DNA of 64,000 nucleotides, taken from NCBI RefSeq assembly GCF_900156345.1, contig NZ_FTPP01000001.1, positions 1,240,001 through 1,304,000 on the forward strand. The letters are read 5' to 3'. Position numbers and translations under genes: made by a program. Origin of the DNA: Pontibacter indicus. Its GTDB lineage: Bacteria > Bacteroidota > Bacteroidia > Cytophagales > Hymenobacteraceae. The notes under the pieces are model-generated. The model did no database searches and was not told where the DNA came from. It saw only the letters and a program-made list of their open reading frames with translations. Positions 18,095 to 26,633 of this stretch are shown here, piece after piece; position 1 is the first letter of the stretch, and every line of letters begins with the position of its first letter.

Positions 18095-19651
18095 TCAGTT
18101 TAGTACGTAATTTTTGCTGACAGGACTAGATGAAGTCTGCTTCGGAAAATAAATATCCTGGAAGCTCTTCGTCTGCCCCTGCTCCACTCGTCTGAATATT
18201 TTGTCTGGTGTGATGCTTTCCAGCGAGCCAAATCCGCAAGCCTCCATCACCTCGATGGTCGACTTAATGGTATTGCCATGGAAATTGGCTACCCGCACAC
18301 GTTTATCAGCTACGTCCAGTCCCTGGTACAGGTTCTTGTCCTGCGTGGCTATACCTACCGGGCAGCGACCAGAGTCGCATTTCAGGGCCTGTATACAACC
18401 CAGCGCGAACATCATGCCGCGGGCACTGTAGCAGATGTCGGCACCCAGCGAGATCGCCTTGATGATATCGACCCCCGTGATGATCTTGCCTGCCGCGATC
18501 AGCTTGATTTCGTCACGCAGATCGTACTGCTCCAGCATGTGCTGCACGTAGGCCAGTGCATCGTACAATGGCATGCCCAGGCTGTCGGTAAACTCCAACG
18601 GCGCAGCGCCTGTACCACCCTCGGCTCCGTCAATCGTGATGAAGTCCGGGTAAATGCGGTTGTGCTTCATCTCTTTGCACAGCAGCTCGAATTCCTGCTT
18701 GTTGCCGATACATAGCTTAATGCCAATCGGTTTGCCCTCTGACAGCACGCGCAGCTTATCAATGTAGAGAAGCATGGTGAACTGATCGCTGAAAGCCGAG
18801 TGCGCCGGAGGAGAAGCCACTGTTGTGTGGGGCATTACTTTACGTATGGCCGCAATCTCCGGCGTGTTTTTGGCTGCCGGCAAGATACCACCATGGCCCG
18901 GTTTGGCACCCTGCGACAATTTGATCTCCACCATCTTGATGTTCGGATGCGCCACCTGCTCCTTGAACAGTGTTTCAGAGAAGTTTCCGTCTTTGTCGCG
19001 GCAGCCGAAGTAGCCTGTACCAATCTGCCAGATCAGGTCACCGCCTCCCTCAATGTGGAAGGGGCTCACACCGCCCTCGCCGGTGTTGTGGGCAAAGCCG
19101 CCCAGCTTGGCTCCGGCACTCAGGGCGGTCACGGCAGTTTTGCTCAATGAGCCGTAGCTCATGGCCGAGATATTATAAATGCTCGCACTGTAGGGCTGCT
19201 TGCAACGGCTCCCCCCTACGGTCACGCGCAGGTCTTTCGTCTGCACGCGTGCCGGGAACATGGTATGCGCGATCCACTCAAAACCGGCCTCGTGGCTGTT
19301 GGCCTGCATACCGAAAGGCACTGTCTCGCGCTCGTTTTTAGCACGCTGGTACACGATGGAGCGCTGGCGGCGGCTGAAGGGCTTGCCGTCCAGGTCGGAT
19401 TCAAAAAAGTACTGCCGGATTTCCGGGCGGATGCTTTCGAAGAGATAGCGCAGGTAACCCACCATCGGGTAGTTGCGCAGGATAGAATGCTTGCCTTGCC
19501 GGATGTTGGCCAGGTATAACAGGTGCAGCGGCACAACGACCACCAGCAGCCACAGGTACTGCCGTTCGAACACCGATAAAAACAAGGTAATCAGATAAGC
19601 TGATAGAAAGGCATATCCCATGGATTGCCTGACACTGACCTTACTCGCCAT
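18095..19651 (-). CDS. FMN-binding glutamate synthase family protein
   Basis: A 518-residue protein. Two hydrophobic spans open it (about residues 10-30 and 32-48), then a glutamate-synthase FMN/Fe-S barrel domain. The core signatures are ISAMSYGSLSKTAVTALSAGAKLGG near residue 165, HNTGEGGVSPFH, EIKLSQGAKPGHGG near 245, DGAEGGTGAAPLEF near 345, IAAGKIITGVDIIKAISLGAD and the cysteine-bearing LKCDSGRCPVGIATQ near 430. It lacks the glutaminase domain of full GltB, so it resembles the stand-alone archaeal-type synthase domain. The membrane anchor suggests it takes electrons at the membrane. Exact substrate unproved. A perfect TAACTTTG box lies 268 bases upstream. A Gre-like gene follows with a 1-base gap. 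Confidence 0.88.
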   Translation of the reverse strand: MASKVSVRQSMGYAFLSAYLITLFLSVFERQYLWLLVVVVPLHLLYLANIRQGKHSILRNYPMVGYLRYLFESIRPEIRQYFFESDLDGKPFSRRQRSIVYQRAKNERETVPFGMQANSHEAGFEWIAHTMFPARVQTKDLRVTVGGSRCKQPYSASIYNISAMSYGSLSKTAVTALSAGAKLGGFAHNTGEGGVSPFHIEGGGDLIWQIGTGYFGCRDKDGNFSETLFKEQVAHPNIKMVEIKLSQGAKPGHGGILPAAKNTPEIAAIRKVMPHTTVASPPAHSAFSDQFTMLLYIDKLRVLSEGKPIGIKLCIGNKQEFELLCKEMKHNRIYPDFITIDGAEGGTGAAPLEFTDSLGMPLYDALAYVQHMLEQYDLRDEIKLIAAGKIITGVDIIKAISLGADICYSARGMMFALGCIQALKCDSGRCPVGIATQDKNLYQGLDVADKRVRVANFHGNTIKSTIEVMEACGFGSLESITPDKIFRRVEQGQTKSFQDIYFPKQTSSSPVSKNYVLN

Positions 19652-20119
19652 GTTGAAAAATCAAAAATGAATTAAATAAAGGGAACTTGTTAAACCAGAA
19701 ATCGGTAATTGCCAGTTTTGTTTGCAGGGGGCCAGAGCTGTAAGCTCCGGCTTACTAGTTAAAGGCCTTTGGGGAGGAAAAGAAGTTAAGGCAATAGCCG
19801 TTCAGTTCATCACACATTGCCACATGATGAGAAGCTGCCACCAGCCCGGAAGCAGGTATAGCAAGCCAAAAAGAAAGGTGTTTGCCGGTTGGCCTCATAA
19901 TCTTTATGATTGACAGTGCAAAGTTAGCGGAAAGAAAAGGAGAAAACACAAAAATCAGCCACTAATAATTATAAATGGGCATTTTTTTGGTCCAAAGCTA
20001 TTCCAGACAGCCAACTTAGGGACTTAACGACAAAATACAATTAATGGTATGGCAAAGGGCACAACCTTAATCCCTATATAGCGTTAGGAAATTTAAGTTT
20101 AACTCTTCAGGCTACAAAC
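19652..20119. other. Divergent intergenic region with a long leader
   Basis: About 470 bases. A minus-strand TAACTTTG box (19919-19926) with TTTG 22 bases upstream could drive the glutamate synthase gene, leaving a leader of about 250 bases. A pair of overlapping short frames of about 63 codons (19722-19949) has no protein character. One AGGTATAGC copy lies near 19855. No gene was accepted. Confidence 0.45.
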
Positions 20120-20251
20120 ATGATGCGCTTTACGACCATATCCTCTCTCCTGCTTATTGGTACCACATTTGGCTATTTCATGAAAGGCTGGATGTCGCCT
20201 GAGCAACTTCAAATGAATCTCCACGAAGACGACGTGCACCTGTATTTATAG
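20120..20251 (+). CDS. Small membrane-associated protein (43 aa)
   Basis: A short gene running from ATG 20120 (or the next ATG at 20123) to TAG at 20249. It encodes 43 residues: a hydrophobic N-terminal segment (MMRFTTISSLLLIGTTFGYF), a short amphipathic stretch (KGWMSPEQLQMNL) and an acidic tail (HEDDVHLYL). Support comes from the hydrophobic-then-charged layout and from a compact terminator that starts 30 bases after the stop with no other gene to serve. It could be a small regulatory membrane protein or a signal-peptide-like exported peptide. It is not recognised. Confidence 0.5.
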   Translation: MMRFTTISSLLLIGTTFGYFMKGWMSPEQLQMNLHEDDVHLYL

Positions 20252-20281
20252 GCTCGCAACTGTTGTTTTGACAAAGTACTA

Positions 20282-20307
20282 AGCAGGTTTTCCGACCTGC
20301 TTTTTTT
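20282..20307 (+). terminator. Intrinsic terminator of the small gene at 20120
   Basis: A 7-bp stem AGCAGGT / ACCTGCT (20282-20288, 20295-20301) with a 6-base loop runs into T7. Confidence 0.8.
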
Positions 20308-20396
20308 CTCCATATACAGTGCCTCTTTAGGTATATCATTGTATAAACTGTACCTTTAGCCCCCGGAAATAAATCCTATCACCTATTCCTTATTAC

Positions 20397-20996
20397 ATGA
20401 CACAACAGGAAAAAATAAGCTACATCATCGGCCGCGACATGGCTGCCAACCTCAAAAAGCAGGGAATCGACATCGAAGCAGAAGCTTTCTTCAAAGGCTT
20501 GAAAGAAGTTATCGCTGGCGAACCTTCTTCGCTGTCGCAGCAGGACATCCAGATGGCGATGATGGCGCTGCAGCAGGAAATGCAACAGAAGCAGGGCGCA
20601 AAAGGCGGAGAGAACCAGAAAGCTGGCGAGGCTTTTTTAGCAGAAAATAAAAACAAGGAAGGCATCAAAACACTGCCAAGCGGCCTGCAGTATCAGGTGA
20701 TCCAGGAAGGCACAGGCAAGTCGCCTTCGGCCTCAGACAAAGTAACGACCCACTACCACGGCACGCTGATCGACGGAACCGTATTCGACTCGAGTTATGA
20801 GCGCGGACAGCCGGCCACTTTCCCAGTGAACGGTGTGATCGCGGGTTGGACAGAGGCGCTTCAGCTGATGAAGGAAGGTGCCAAATGGAGACTCTTCATC
20901 CCGTCTAACCTGGCCTATGGCTCGCAGGGTGCCGGTGACGTAATCGGACCAAATACCACACTTATTTTTGACGTAGAGCTGATCTCGGTACATTAA
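20397..20996 (+). CDS. FKBP-type peptidyl-prolyl cis-trans isomerase
   Basis: A 199-residue FklB/Mip-like prolyl isomerase. The N-terminal 90 or so residues are the helical dimerisation region typical of the family (ISYIIGRDMAANLKKQGIDIEAEAFFKGL, then a Gln/Met-rich helix). The FKBP domain covers residues 100-199: VTTHYHGTLIDGTVFDSSYERGQPATFPVNGVIAGWTEALQLMKEGAKWRLFIPSNLAYG contains the Tyr, Asp, Val-Ile and Trp of the active pocket. There is no signal peptide, so it acts in the cytoplasm. It accelerates folding at proline bonds. It is a single gene with a strong shared terminator. Confidence 0.93.
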   Translation: MTQQEKISYIIGRDMAANLKKQGIDIEAEAFFKGLKEVIAGEPSSLSQQDIQMAMMALQQEMQQKQGAKGGENQKAGEAFLAENKNKEGIKTLPSGLQYQVIQEGTGKSPSASDKVTTHYHGTLIDGTVFDSSYERGQPATFPVNGVIAGWTEALQLMKEGAKWRLFIPSNLAYGSQGAGDVIGPNTTLIFDVELISVH

Positions 20997-21018
20997 TACA
21001 TAGTCAGGTATAAAATAC

Positions 21019-21064
21019 AGAGGTCCGGCCGGGTGATTGAACACACCTGCCGGACCTCTTCTTT
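21019..21064. terminator. Terminator between convergent genes
   Basis: An 11-bp stem AGAGGTCCGGC / GCCGGACCTCT (21019-21029, 21049-21059) is followed by TCTTTT. It lies between the FKBP gene (+) and the gene ending at 21082 (-). Confidence 0.85.
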
Positions 21065-21081
21065 TAAGTATAGCGCTATAC

Positions 21082-21597
21082 CTAGGCTATCTTCAGATCT
21101 GTTTCGGCCATCTCCTGCAACCAGCGTCGGCTCTCCTCCGGGTACAGGAAATGATGGATGATCATAAAATTATCGCCGTCCATCAACTCGTCTCCGTCAA
21201 TTTCATTCACCAGGCTGCTGTAGGCAAACACCGGCATCACAATGGCGACGAACACGTTCTTCTGCACGGCGCGCAACACCTGCGGAAAAACATATTTGAA
21301 CACCCATTGCTGGTCTTCTTTCTCAATGGTCCGCCTGTTTTGCAGGTCCATGATCCACTTCTGCGGCTTGTAGGTAAGCACCATGTTCATGATGTGGGCA
21401 TAGCCCTGACGCAGCTCGTTCGAACTTACCTCTCCCTCCCACTTCACATAAAGTGTCTCTTCTTCGTGGTTATACTGTAGCGTAAGCTGCTCCTTCAGTA
21501 CGCTCCGGTGCTGGTCTTTTACCGAAAAATGTCTGCCAAATGCATTGGCACCCATTATTTTATCTGTGTACATGGTATGGATCGGGTTATGCGGCAA
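21082..21597 (-). CDS. Unknown STAS/SpoIIAA-like protein, paralogue 1
   Basis: A 171-residue soluble protein and one of three related proteins in this window (others at 23300-23743 and 25953-26366). All three share a strand-rich start, then a signature D-[LI]-x2-[RI]-x2-[IFL]-x2-E-x3-W-x5-[FY]-P-Q-[VI]; here it reads MDLQNRRTIEKEDQQWVFKYVFPQV. A hydrophobic strand (VFVAIVMPVF) follows, then a Phe/Ile-rich strand and a C-terminal helix (YPEESRRWLQEM). The alternating strand/helix layout recalls the single-domain SpoIIAA/STAS fold. No family could be assigned from sequence alone. The start is uncertain: Met at residues 9 or 15 may be used. Confidence 0.75.
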   Translation of the reverse strand: MPHNPIHTMYTDKIMGANAFGRHFSVKDQHRSVLKEQLTLQYNHEEETLYVKWEGEVSSNELRQGYAHIMNMVLTYKPQKWIMDLQNRRTIEKEDQQWVFKYVFPQVLRAVQKNVFVAIVMPVFAYSSLVNEIDGDELMDGDNFMIIHHFLYPEESRRWLQEMAETDLKIA

Positions 21598-21845
21598 AGG
21601 CCATCATGTGGATTATGTGATAAACAAAGATGTAATATTTATATTATAAAAACAAAATATAGTTAAATAATTTATTGGATTCATATATTTATTCGGGTTA
21701 ACTGGCTAACTGACAAGTAGCTAAGAAGTTTAAAAAAATTCCCATAAACCAGGCTGAATTGTGAAACAGAGGCTTGTGAGCAAACAAATTAACCTAGCAG
21801 CCGTTCTAAACACATTTAATGCATTCACCAAAAAGATATACTCGT

Positions 21846-23270
21846 ATGGCTAACACCGATAATGAGGGCAGAAAATTTCTGGAGAGCGTGCACCAGTTCT
21901 TCGACCACGCTGCCAGTTATTCTAAGCTTGACCCTGGCATTCTGGCCCAAATCAAGACTTGCAACAGTGTTTACAAAGTGTCGTTTCCGGTAGAGATCGA
22001 CGGCCGCGTGGAAGTGTTCGAAGGCATCCGGGTACAGCACAGCCACCACAAACTCCCCTCCAAAGGTGGTATCCGATTCAGTATGCAGGTGGATGAAGAT
22101 GAAGTGAAGGCGCTGGCTACGCTTATGACGTTTAAGTGCGCTGTGGTTGACGTTCCATTTGGAGGAGCCAAGGGTGGCGTAAAGATCAACCCGCGTACCA
22201 GCTCTGTGAAAACGCTTGAGAAAGTAACACGCCGCTATGCAGCCGAACTGATCAAGCGGAACCTGATCGGCCCAGGTATGGACGTGCCGGCTCCCGACTA
22301 CGGAACCGGCAGCCGTGAAATGGCCTGGATTGCGGACACCTACCAGGCGCTCAAGTATGGCGAAACCAATGCATTGGGCTGCGTGACGGGCAAACCGGTG
22401 GGCCAGGGAGGTATACGCGGACGTGCTGAGGCTACTGGCCTGGGTATATTCTATGGCATACGCGAGGCTTTCAGCGACTCCGACCTGATGCGAAAGGCAG
22501 GTATAGAAGGCAACACCATGGAGGGCAAGCGCATTATCGTACAGGGCCTGGGTAATGTGGGCTACAATGCTGCACACTTCTGCCAGCAGGATGGCGCCCT
22601 GATTATTGGTATAGCCGAGCGTGAGGGCGGTATATATAACCCAAATGGCATCGATGTGGCCGAGGCCTTCAAACACCGCAGCGAAACCGGTTCGATCCTG
22701 AACTTCGGGCAATGCAAAAATTTCGAGAATTCAGCTGAACTGCTGGAAGAAGAGTGCGATGTGCTGCTCCCTGCCGCACTTGAAAACCAGATTCACGCCG
22801 ACAATGCAGCCCGCATCAAGGCCAAGATCGTAGCGGAAGGCGCTAACGGCCCTGTTACCCGCGACGCCGAGAAGATTCTACTCCAGAAAGGCATCATCAT
22901 CATACCTGACTTGTACATCAACGCCGGCGGTGTAACCGTCTCCTACTTCGAGTGGCTCAAAAACCTGTCGAACGTGCGTTTCGGGCGTATGGGCAAGCGG
23001 GCCGAAGAAGCCAGTCATCGTCGTCTTGTGAATGCCATTGAGAGCGCCTCCGGCAAGAGCATGTCCACGCACGAGCGTAATTTGCTCATACAAGGATCGG
23101 ATGAGATCAGTCTGGTGCGCTCCGGCCTGGAGGACACCATGATCAATGCCTATCACGAGATCAGAGGGGTGATGAACAGGAAAGACATCGAAGACATGCG
23201 CACGGCCGCCTTCCTTTCAGCGATCGAAAAGATAGGCGTCAGCTACGAAGCGCTTGGTATCTTCCCTTGA
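21846..23270 (+). CDS. Glu/Leu/Phe/Val-family dehydrogenase (glutamate dehydrogenase)
   Basis: Oxidative deamination of glutamate to 2-oxoglutarate (or the reverse) with NAD(P). From ATG 21846 the product is 474 residues; an ATG 27 bases upstream adds MHSPKRYTR and looks less likely. The catalytic domain carries KGGIRFSMQVDEDEVKALATLMTFKCAVVDVPFGGAKGGV (substrate and catalytic lysines, about residues 70-110), MDVPAPDYGTGSREMAWI and GKPVGQGGIRGRAEATG. The Rossmann motif is VQGLGNVG near residue 230. The family assignment is secure; glutamate over leucine is likely but inferred. It stands alone between two minus-strand genes, 2.2 kb from the glutamate synthase-like gene. Confidence 0.93.
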   Translation: MANTDNEGRKFLESVHQFFDHAASYSKLDPGILAQIKTCNSVYKVSFPVEIDGRVEVFEGIRVQHSHHKLPSKGGIRFSMQVDEDEVKALATLMTFKCAVVDVPFGGAKGGVKINPRTSSVKTLEKVTRRYAAELIKRNLIGPGMDVPAPDYGTGSREMAWIADTYQALKYGETNALGCVTGKPVGQGGIRGRAEATGLGIFYGIREAFSDSDLMRKAGIEGNTMEGKRIIVQGLGNVGYNAAHFCQQDGALIIGIAEREGGIYNPNGIDVAEAFKHRSETGSILNFGQCKNFENSAELLEEECDVLLPAALENQIHADNAARIKAKIVAEGANGPVTRDAEKILLQKGIIIIPDLYINAGGVTVSYFEWLKNLSNVRFGRMGKRAEEASHRRLVNAIESASGKSMSTHERNLLIQGSDEISLVRSGLEDTMINAYHEIRGVMNRKDIEDMRTAAFLSAIEKIGVSYEALGIFP

Positions 23271-23299
23271 TTTAAGAGTCGAACAAGGTATAGGAAAGG

Positions 23300-23743
23300 T
23301 CAGGATTTTGCCAGTAGGGCGAGGTCCTGGCCTTTTTGCATGAACAGAAACCAATCCAAAGCCTCTTCCCTGTCAGTAAAATAGTTGAAGTGAATGAAGT
23401 CATGCACTGGCAGTTGGGGGGTTGCCATGTAGTTGTTCACCAGCGCTTTAAAATGACCCTCTGAGAAGATAACAGCAGCGTAAATGTCCCTGCCGATGAT
23501 GTTGTATACTTGTGGGTAATATTCGCGGCTCAGCCATGCCTCCTGCTCCGCCTTTAATGGGCCGATGCGTGAAATATCGGTGGTATAGTAGTAGATTGCA
23601 GGATTGGTCTTGACAAACTGTAGCACCTGCCAATAGAGATTTCGGAACTGCTCCATGCCGGGGTTCAATTTCCAGCTAATGCACAGCACATTGGCATCCT
23701 TTGAATAGTGAACAAAAGCATAGGACGAATCGCTGATGACCAT
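23300..23743 (-). CDS. Unknown STAS/SpoIIAA-like protein, paralogue 2
   Basis: A 147-residue soluble protein carrying the same signature as the proteins at 21082 and 25953: TDISRIGPLKAEQEAWLSREYYPQVYNIIG followed by a hydrophobic strand (IYAAVIFSE). It also has an opening strand pair (SYAFVHYSKDANVLCISW) and a C-terminal FTDREEALDWF helix that match the layout of the other two. The ATG at 23743 is the first in frame. It is convergent with glutamate dehydrogenase, 29 bases away, with no clear terminator between. The upstream region is AT-rich. Function unknown. Confidence 0.75.
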   Translation of the reverse strand: MVISDSSYAFVHYSKDANVLCISWKLNPGMEQFRNLYWQVLQFVKTNPAIYYYTTDISRIGPLKAEQEAWLSREYYPQVYNIIGRDIYAAVIFSEGHFKALVNNYMATPQLPVHDFIHFNYFTDREEALDWFLFMQKGQDLALLAKS

Positions 23744-24063
23744 AGGGCAAACCGCTTGGTTTCTGACATTTATATTCGAAATATAATATGTAATTTATTT
23801 TTGTGCAAATCTCATCCTGTAAAAATTCCTAAACCCAGTCCTAATAAAATCTGGCTTATCACGACAAATCAGTGCTATTTTAAATATCCAGTATTATATA
23901 GTTATTTTTCTATCCCATGCTTAGGTTCCTGTAGCTTTCGACGTATTTAGTCATACTGCATTCGGAGTATCTTTTGGATGGCAGACTACTCAAAAGAAGC
24001 TACCTAAGTGGTAAAAAAAGCGGCGCCTTCGGAGCGCCGCCTTTGTATTCAGGAACTATATGA
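23744..24063. other. AT-rich intergenic region
   Basis: About 320 bases, mostly AT-rich, upstream of the minus-strand gene starting at 23743. Apart from the terminator at 24013-24042 I see no gene or repeat in it. Confidence 0.5.
24013..24042 (-). terminator. Intrinsic terminator after the M61 peptidase gene
   Basis: The GCGGCGC / GCGCCGC stem (24020-24026, 24034-24040) is followed by T7 on the minus strand. It lies about 20 bases after the stop at 24064. Confidence 0.85.
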
Positions 24064-25866
24064 TTAACCTTGCTTCAGCCATTTGTTATAGATCTTCTGC
24101 TGCACCGCAGTCGGATTCTCCACCCGTTCAAACTGATAGCGAACACTTTTGTCTGCCACAATCGGGATCTGAAGCTCCAGCAGCTTGCCGTCGCGCACGA
24201 CGGTTACGGGCACCTTATCCCCTATAGTGCGACCACTTATCAAAGGCGTAATATCACTTTCCACCCGGTACCCATCAATGGCGATGAGCTCGTCGTTTAC
24301 GTTAAGGCCACCTTCGTAGGTACTGCTGCCGCGCGCTACGGTTTTGACAATGGTTCGACCGTTCTCAAGAGCTGTGCCCGCACCCCAGTTGAGGTTGAGC
24401 GTGCCTTCGTTCCGGTTGACAAGCCGCAGGCCGGCTGCCCCGAAATAGGCGTTGTAGTCCGGTGTTTTGGTGCCGTGCACGTAGCTCTGGAAAAAATCAT
24501 CCAGTTTCCGGCCGGCAAAGCGCTCCAAAGCCTCTTTGAATTCCTGTTCCGTAAAGCCACGGTTGAGTTTTTTGTAATAGCGATCATACATGTAGCGCAT
24601 CACGTCGTCCAGGCTCTTGTCGCCTTTGGTGTTTTTCATGATCTCCATGTTGAGCAACTGCCCCAGCACACCGCCCTTGGTGTAGTAGGAAACCTCCGCG
24701 TTGTTGGAGTTCTCGTTGCGCCTGTAGTACTTGATCCAGGCATCGAAACTCGATTCGGCCACTGTCTGTACCTGGTTGCCCGGTGTGTTCTCTACCGAGT
24801 TGATGCTGCCCGCCACGATGTCGAGGTAGCGCTTTGTGGGCATGACGCCGGCCCGCTGGGTGAGCAGATCGTCGTAATAACTGGTGATGCCTTCTGACAC
24901 CCACAGCAATCGGGTATAGTTCTCCTTGTCGTAGTCGAAGGGGCCGAGCGGTGCCGGGCGCAGACGCTTCACGTTCCAGAGGTGGAAGTACTCGTGAGCC
25001 ACCAGTGCCATAAAACCGGTATAGCCCTGCTCGGTTCCGTAGTTCCAGCGGCTTGTCTGCAAGGTGGTCGAGTTCAGGTGTTCCAGTCCACCGCCGCCTT
25101 TGTGCAGGTTATGCACGATGAATACGTAGCGGTCCACCGGCAGCTCCCCCATCAGGCTGATGCACTCCTCCACCACCTTCTTCATGTCGGCCAGCAGACG
25201 GGCCGGCTCATAGTTTCCTTCGCCGTACATAGCCACTTCGTGGGGTACGCCGCCCGCCTCAAAGCGCAGCACCTCGTGGTTGCCTATCTCCAGAGGAGAG
25301 TCGGCCAGTACATCATAGTCCGGGAAGGTATAGGTATAGTTTCCGGTGCTTTTGAGGCCGGTAGATACGGTTTTCCAGTCTTTGTAGGGCTGCACCACCA
25401 GCGTGCCCTGCTGCTTCTGGTAGCCCTCCGGATACATGAACATGCTGGTGCCGTTCACATAGCCATGCGATGCGTCTAGAAAGCTGGTGCGCACGCTCAT
25501 CTCATAGGCGTATACCTTGTAGCGCACCCGCACAGCATCGGCTTTGTTGCTATACACACGCCAGGTGTTTTTGCTGACCTTCTCGTGACGCAGTGCCTTG
25601 CCCGATTTGTCGGTGGCGCTGAAGCCTTCCACATTTTTGGCGAATTCACGCACCAGGTATGAGCCCGGGGCCCATACCGGCATTTTGTAATCGATGTAGT
25701 TGTGTCGGGCGCCACTTAGCTCTACCTCCACCTCAAAATAGTGGGTGTGCGGCTCTGGCATCGACAAGGTATAGCGCAGATCAATGGCAAGTGCCGGAAG
25801 CGTGGAGAGGAGGAAAAAGCAAATGGATAGGAACAGGAATTGGATGGATTGCCTGGGTTGAAGCAT
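24064..25866 (-). CDS. M61-family metallopeptidase with PDZ domain
   Basis: A 600-residue exported peptidase related to glycyl aminopeptidase. A signal peptide covers residues 1-27 (LPALA). A beta-rich N-terminal domain follows to about residue 200. The zinc site is VAHEYFHLWNVKRLRP (HExxH near residue 288) with the third ligand probably the Glu in LWVSEGITSYYDDL. The helical half runs to about 480 and ends in the ALERFAGRKLDDFFQSYVHGT block. A C-terminal PDZ domain covers about 500-580 (STYEGGLNVNDELIAIDGYRV). It removes N-terminal Gly/Ala-type residues in the periplasm, by analogy. Single gene with a terminator. Confidence 0.92.
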   Translation of the reverse strand: MLQPRQSIQFLFLSICFFLLSTLPALAIDLRYTLSMPEPHTHYFEVEVELSGARHNYIDYKMPVWAPGSYLVREFAKNVEGFSATDKSGKALRHEKVSKNTWRVYSNKADAVRVRYKVYAYEMSVRTSFLDASHGYVNGTSMFMYPEGYQKQQGTLVVQPYKDWKTVSTGLKSTGNYTYTFPDYDVLADSPLEIGNHEVLRFEAGGVPHEVAMYGEGNYEPARLLADMKKVVEECISLMGELPVDRYVFIVHNLHKGGGGLEHLNSTTLQTSRWNYGTEQGYTGFMALVAHEYFHLWNVKRLRPAPLGPFDYDKENYTRLLWVSEGITSYYDDLLTQRAGVMPTKRYLDIVAGSINSVENTPGNQVQTVAESSFDAWIKYYRRNENSNNAEVSYYTKGGVLGQLLNMEIMKNTKGDKSLDDVMRYMYDRYYKKLNRGFTEQEFKEALERFAGRKLDDFFQSYVHGTKTPDYNAYFGAAGLRLVNRNEGTLNLNWGAGTALENGRTIVKTVARGSSTYEGGLNVNDELIAIDGYRVESDITPLISGRTIGDKVPVTVVRDGKLLELQIPIVADKSVRYQFERVENPTAVQQKIYNKWLKQG

Positions 25867-25952
25867 GCGGTTTAGTTGGATTGATGATTAGAAGAAGGCA
25901 TTTTACGACAAAAAGCCTGCTTTTCAAAATCCGCACGGGACAGGTATAGGAT

Positions 25953-26366
25953 CTAAGCGCACTCAGACTGCCGGTGGTCCAGCCACTCGACGGCCACCTG
26001 CAAGTCGCAAAAAGTATTGATGATAATAAAAGAATTATAGCTTTTGAGCCCTAGCAAGCCCGATTCTTTGATCATGTCGTCGTAGCAGCGCTCATCTACT
26101 ACCAATGCCACGTGATTGCCGGTGCCCAGATGCATCATAATCTGCGGAAAAAGCTGGGACTGCAGCCAAGTCTCTTCGTTTTCACTGAATCGTCCGATCT
26201 GACGCAGGTCAAACAACCACAACTTGATGTGGTGTTCTTTGGCAAATGCCAGGGCAGCAAGTGGTCCTTTCGTGAAATCCTCTGCCTGCTTGTGCTGATC
26301 GTACCGTAATTCTAGCCGGTCTGCTACAAACTCTACTTCACAGTTATCTGACTTAAACAATTCCAT
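25953..26366 (-). CDS. Unknown STAS/SpoIIAA-like protein, paralogue 3
   Basis: A 137-residue soluble protein and the third member of the local family. Its signature is WLFDLRQIGRFSENEETWLQSQLFPQIM, then a hydrophobic strand (NHVALVVDE), a Leu-rich turn and a strand-helix end (FIIINTFCDLQVAVEWL). It begins with a short strand pair (CEVEFVADRLELRYD). The three paralogues share little beyond the signature, so the duplications are old. It lies 86 bases upstream of the M61 gene on the same strand and might be co-transcribed with it, as no terminator separates them. Confidence 0.75.
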   Translation of the reverse strand: MELFKSDNCEVEFVADRLELRYDQHKQAEDFTKGPLAALAFAKEHHIKLWLFDLRQIGRFSENEETWLQSQLFPQIMMHLGTGNHVALVVDERCYDDMIKESGLLGLKSYNSFIIINTFCDLQVAVEWLDHRQSECA

Positions 26367-26633
26367 CCTCTGTGCATTAAATCCGCTACAAATATATAAG
26401 ATATGTAATAATATTTAATATTATTATACCATTAAATAGTTTCTGTGAGGTTTATTTATACTAACGGTTACAAATGGCAGACGAACTACCTTAAAATACC
26501 TGTGAAAAATAACGTGATCGTTTGGGTAGTTACTTGTTTATCACCAACATACAAGGGCTGTTACTAAGGTATACCCAAATAGTTTGGCACGATATTTCCA
26601 TAGTTATTGTTACTTAACCTAAACACGAAAGCT

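Noticed and set aside
19722..19949. Two overlapping short frames on opposite strands ahead of the glutamate synthase gene
   Set aside because: Neither shows a domain, and both lie in a probable leader region.
21825..22712. 295-codon frame antisense to glutamate dehydrogenase
   Set aside because: It mirrors a strong coding gene with GC-rich codons; antisense frames are expected and this one lacks recognisable protein features.
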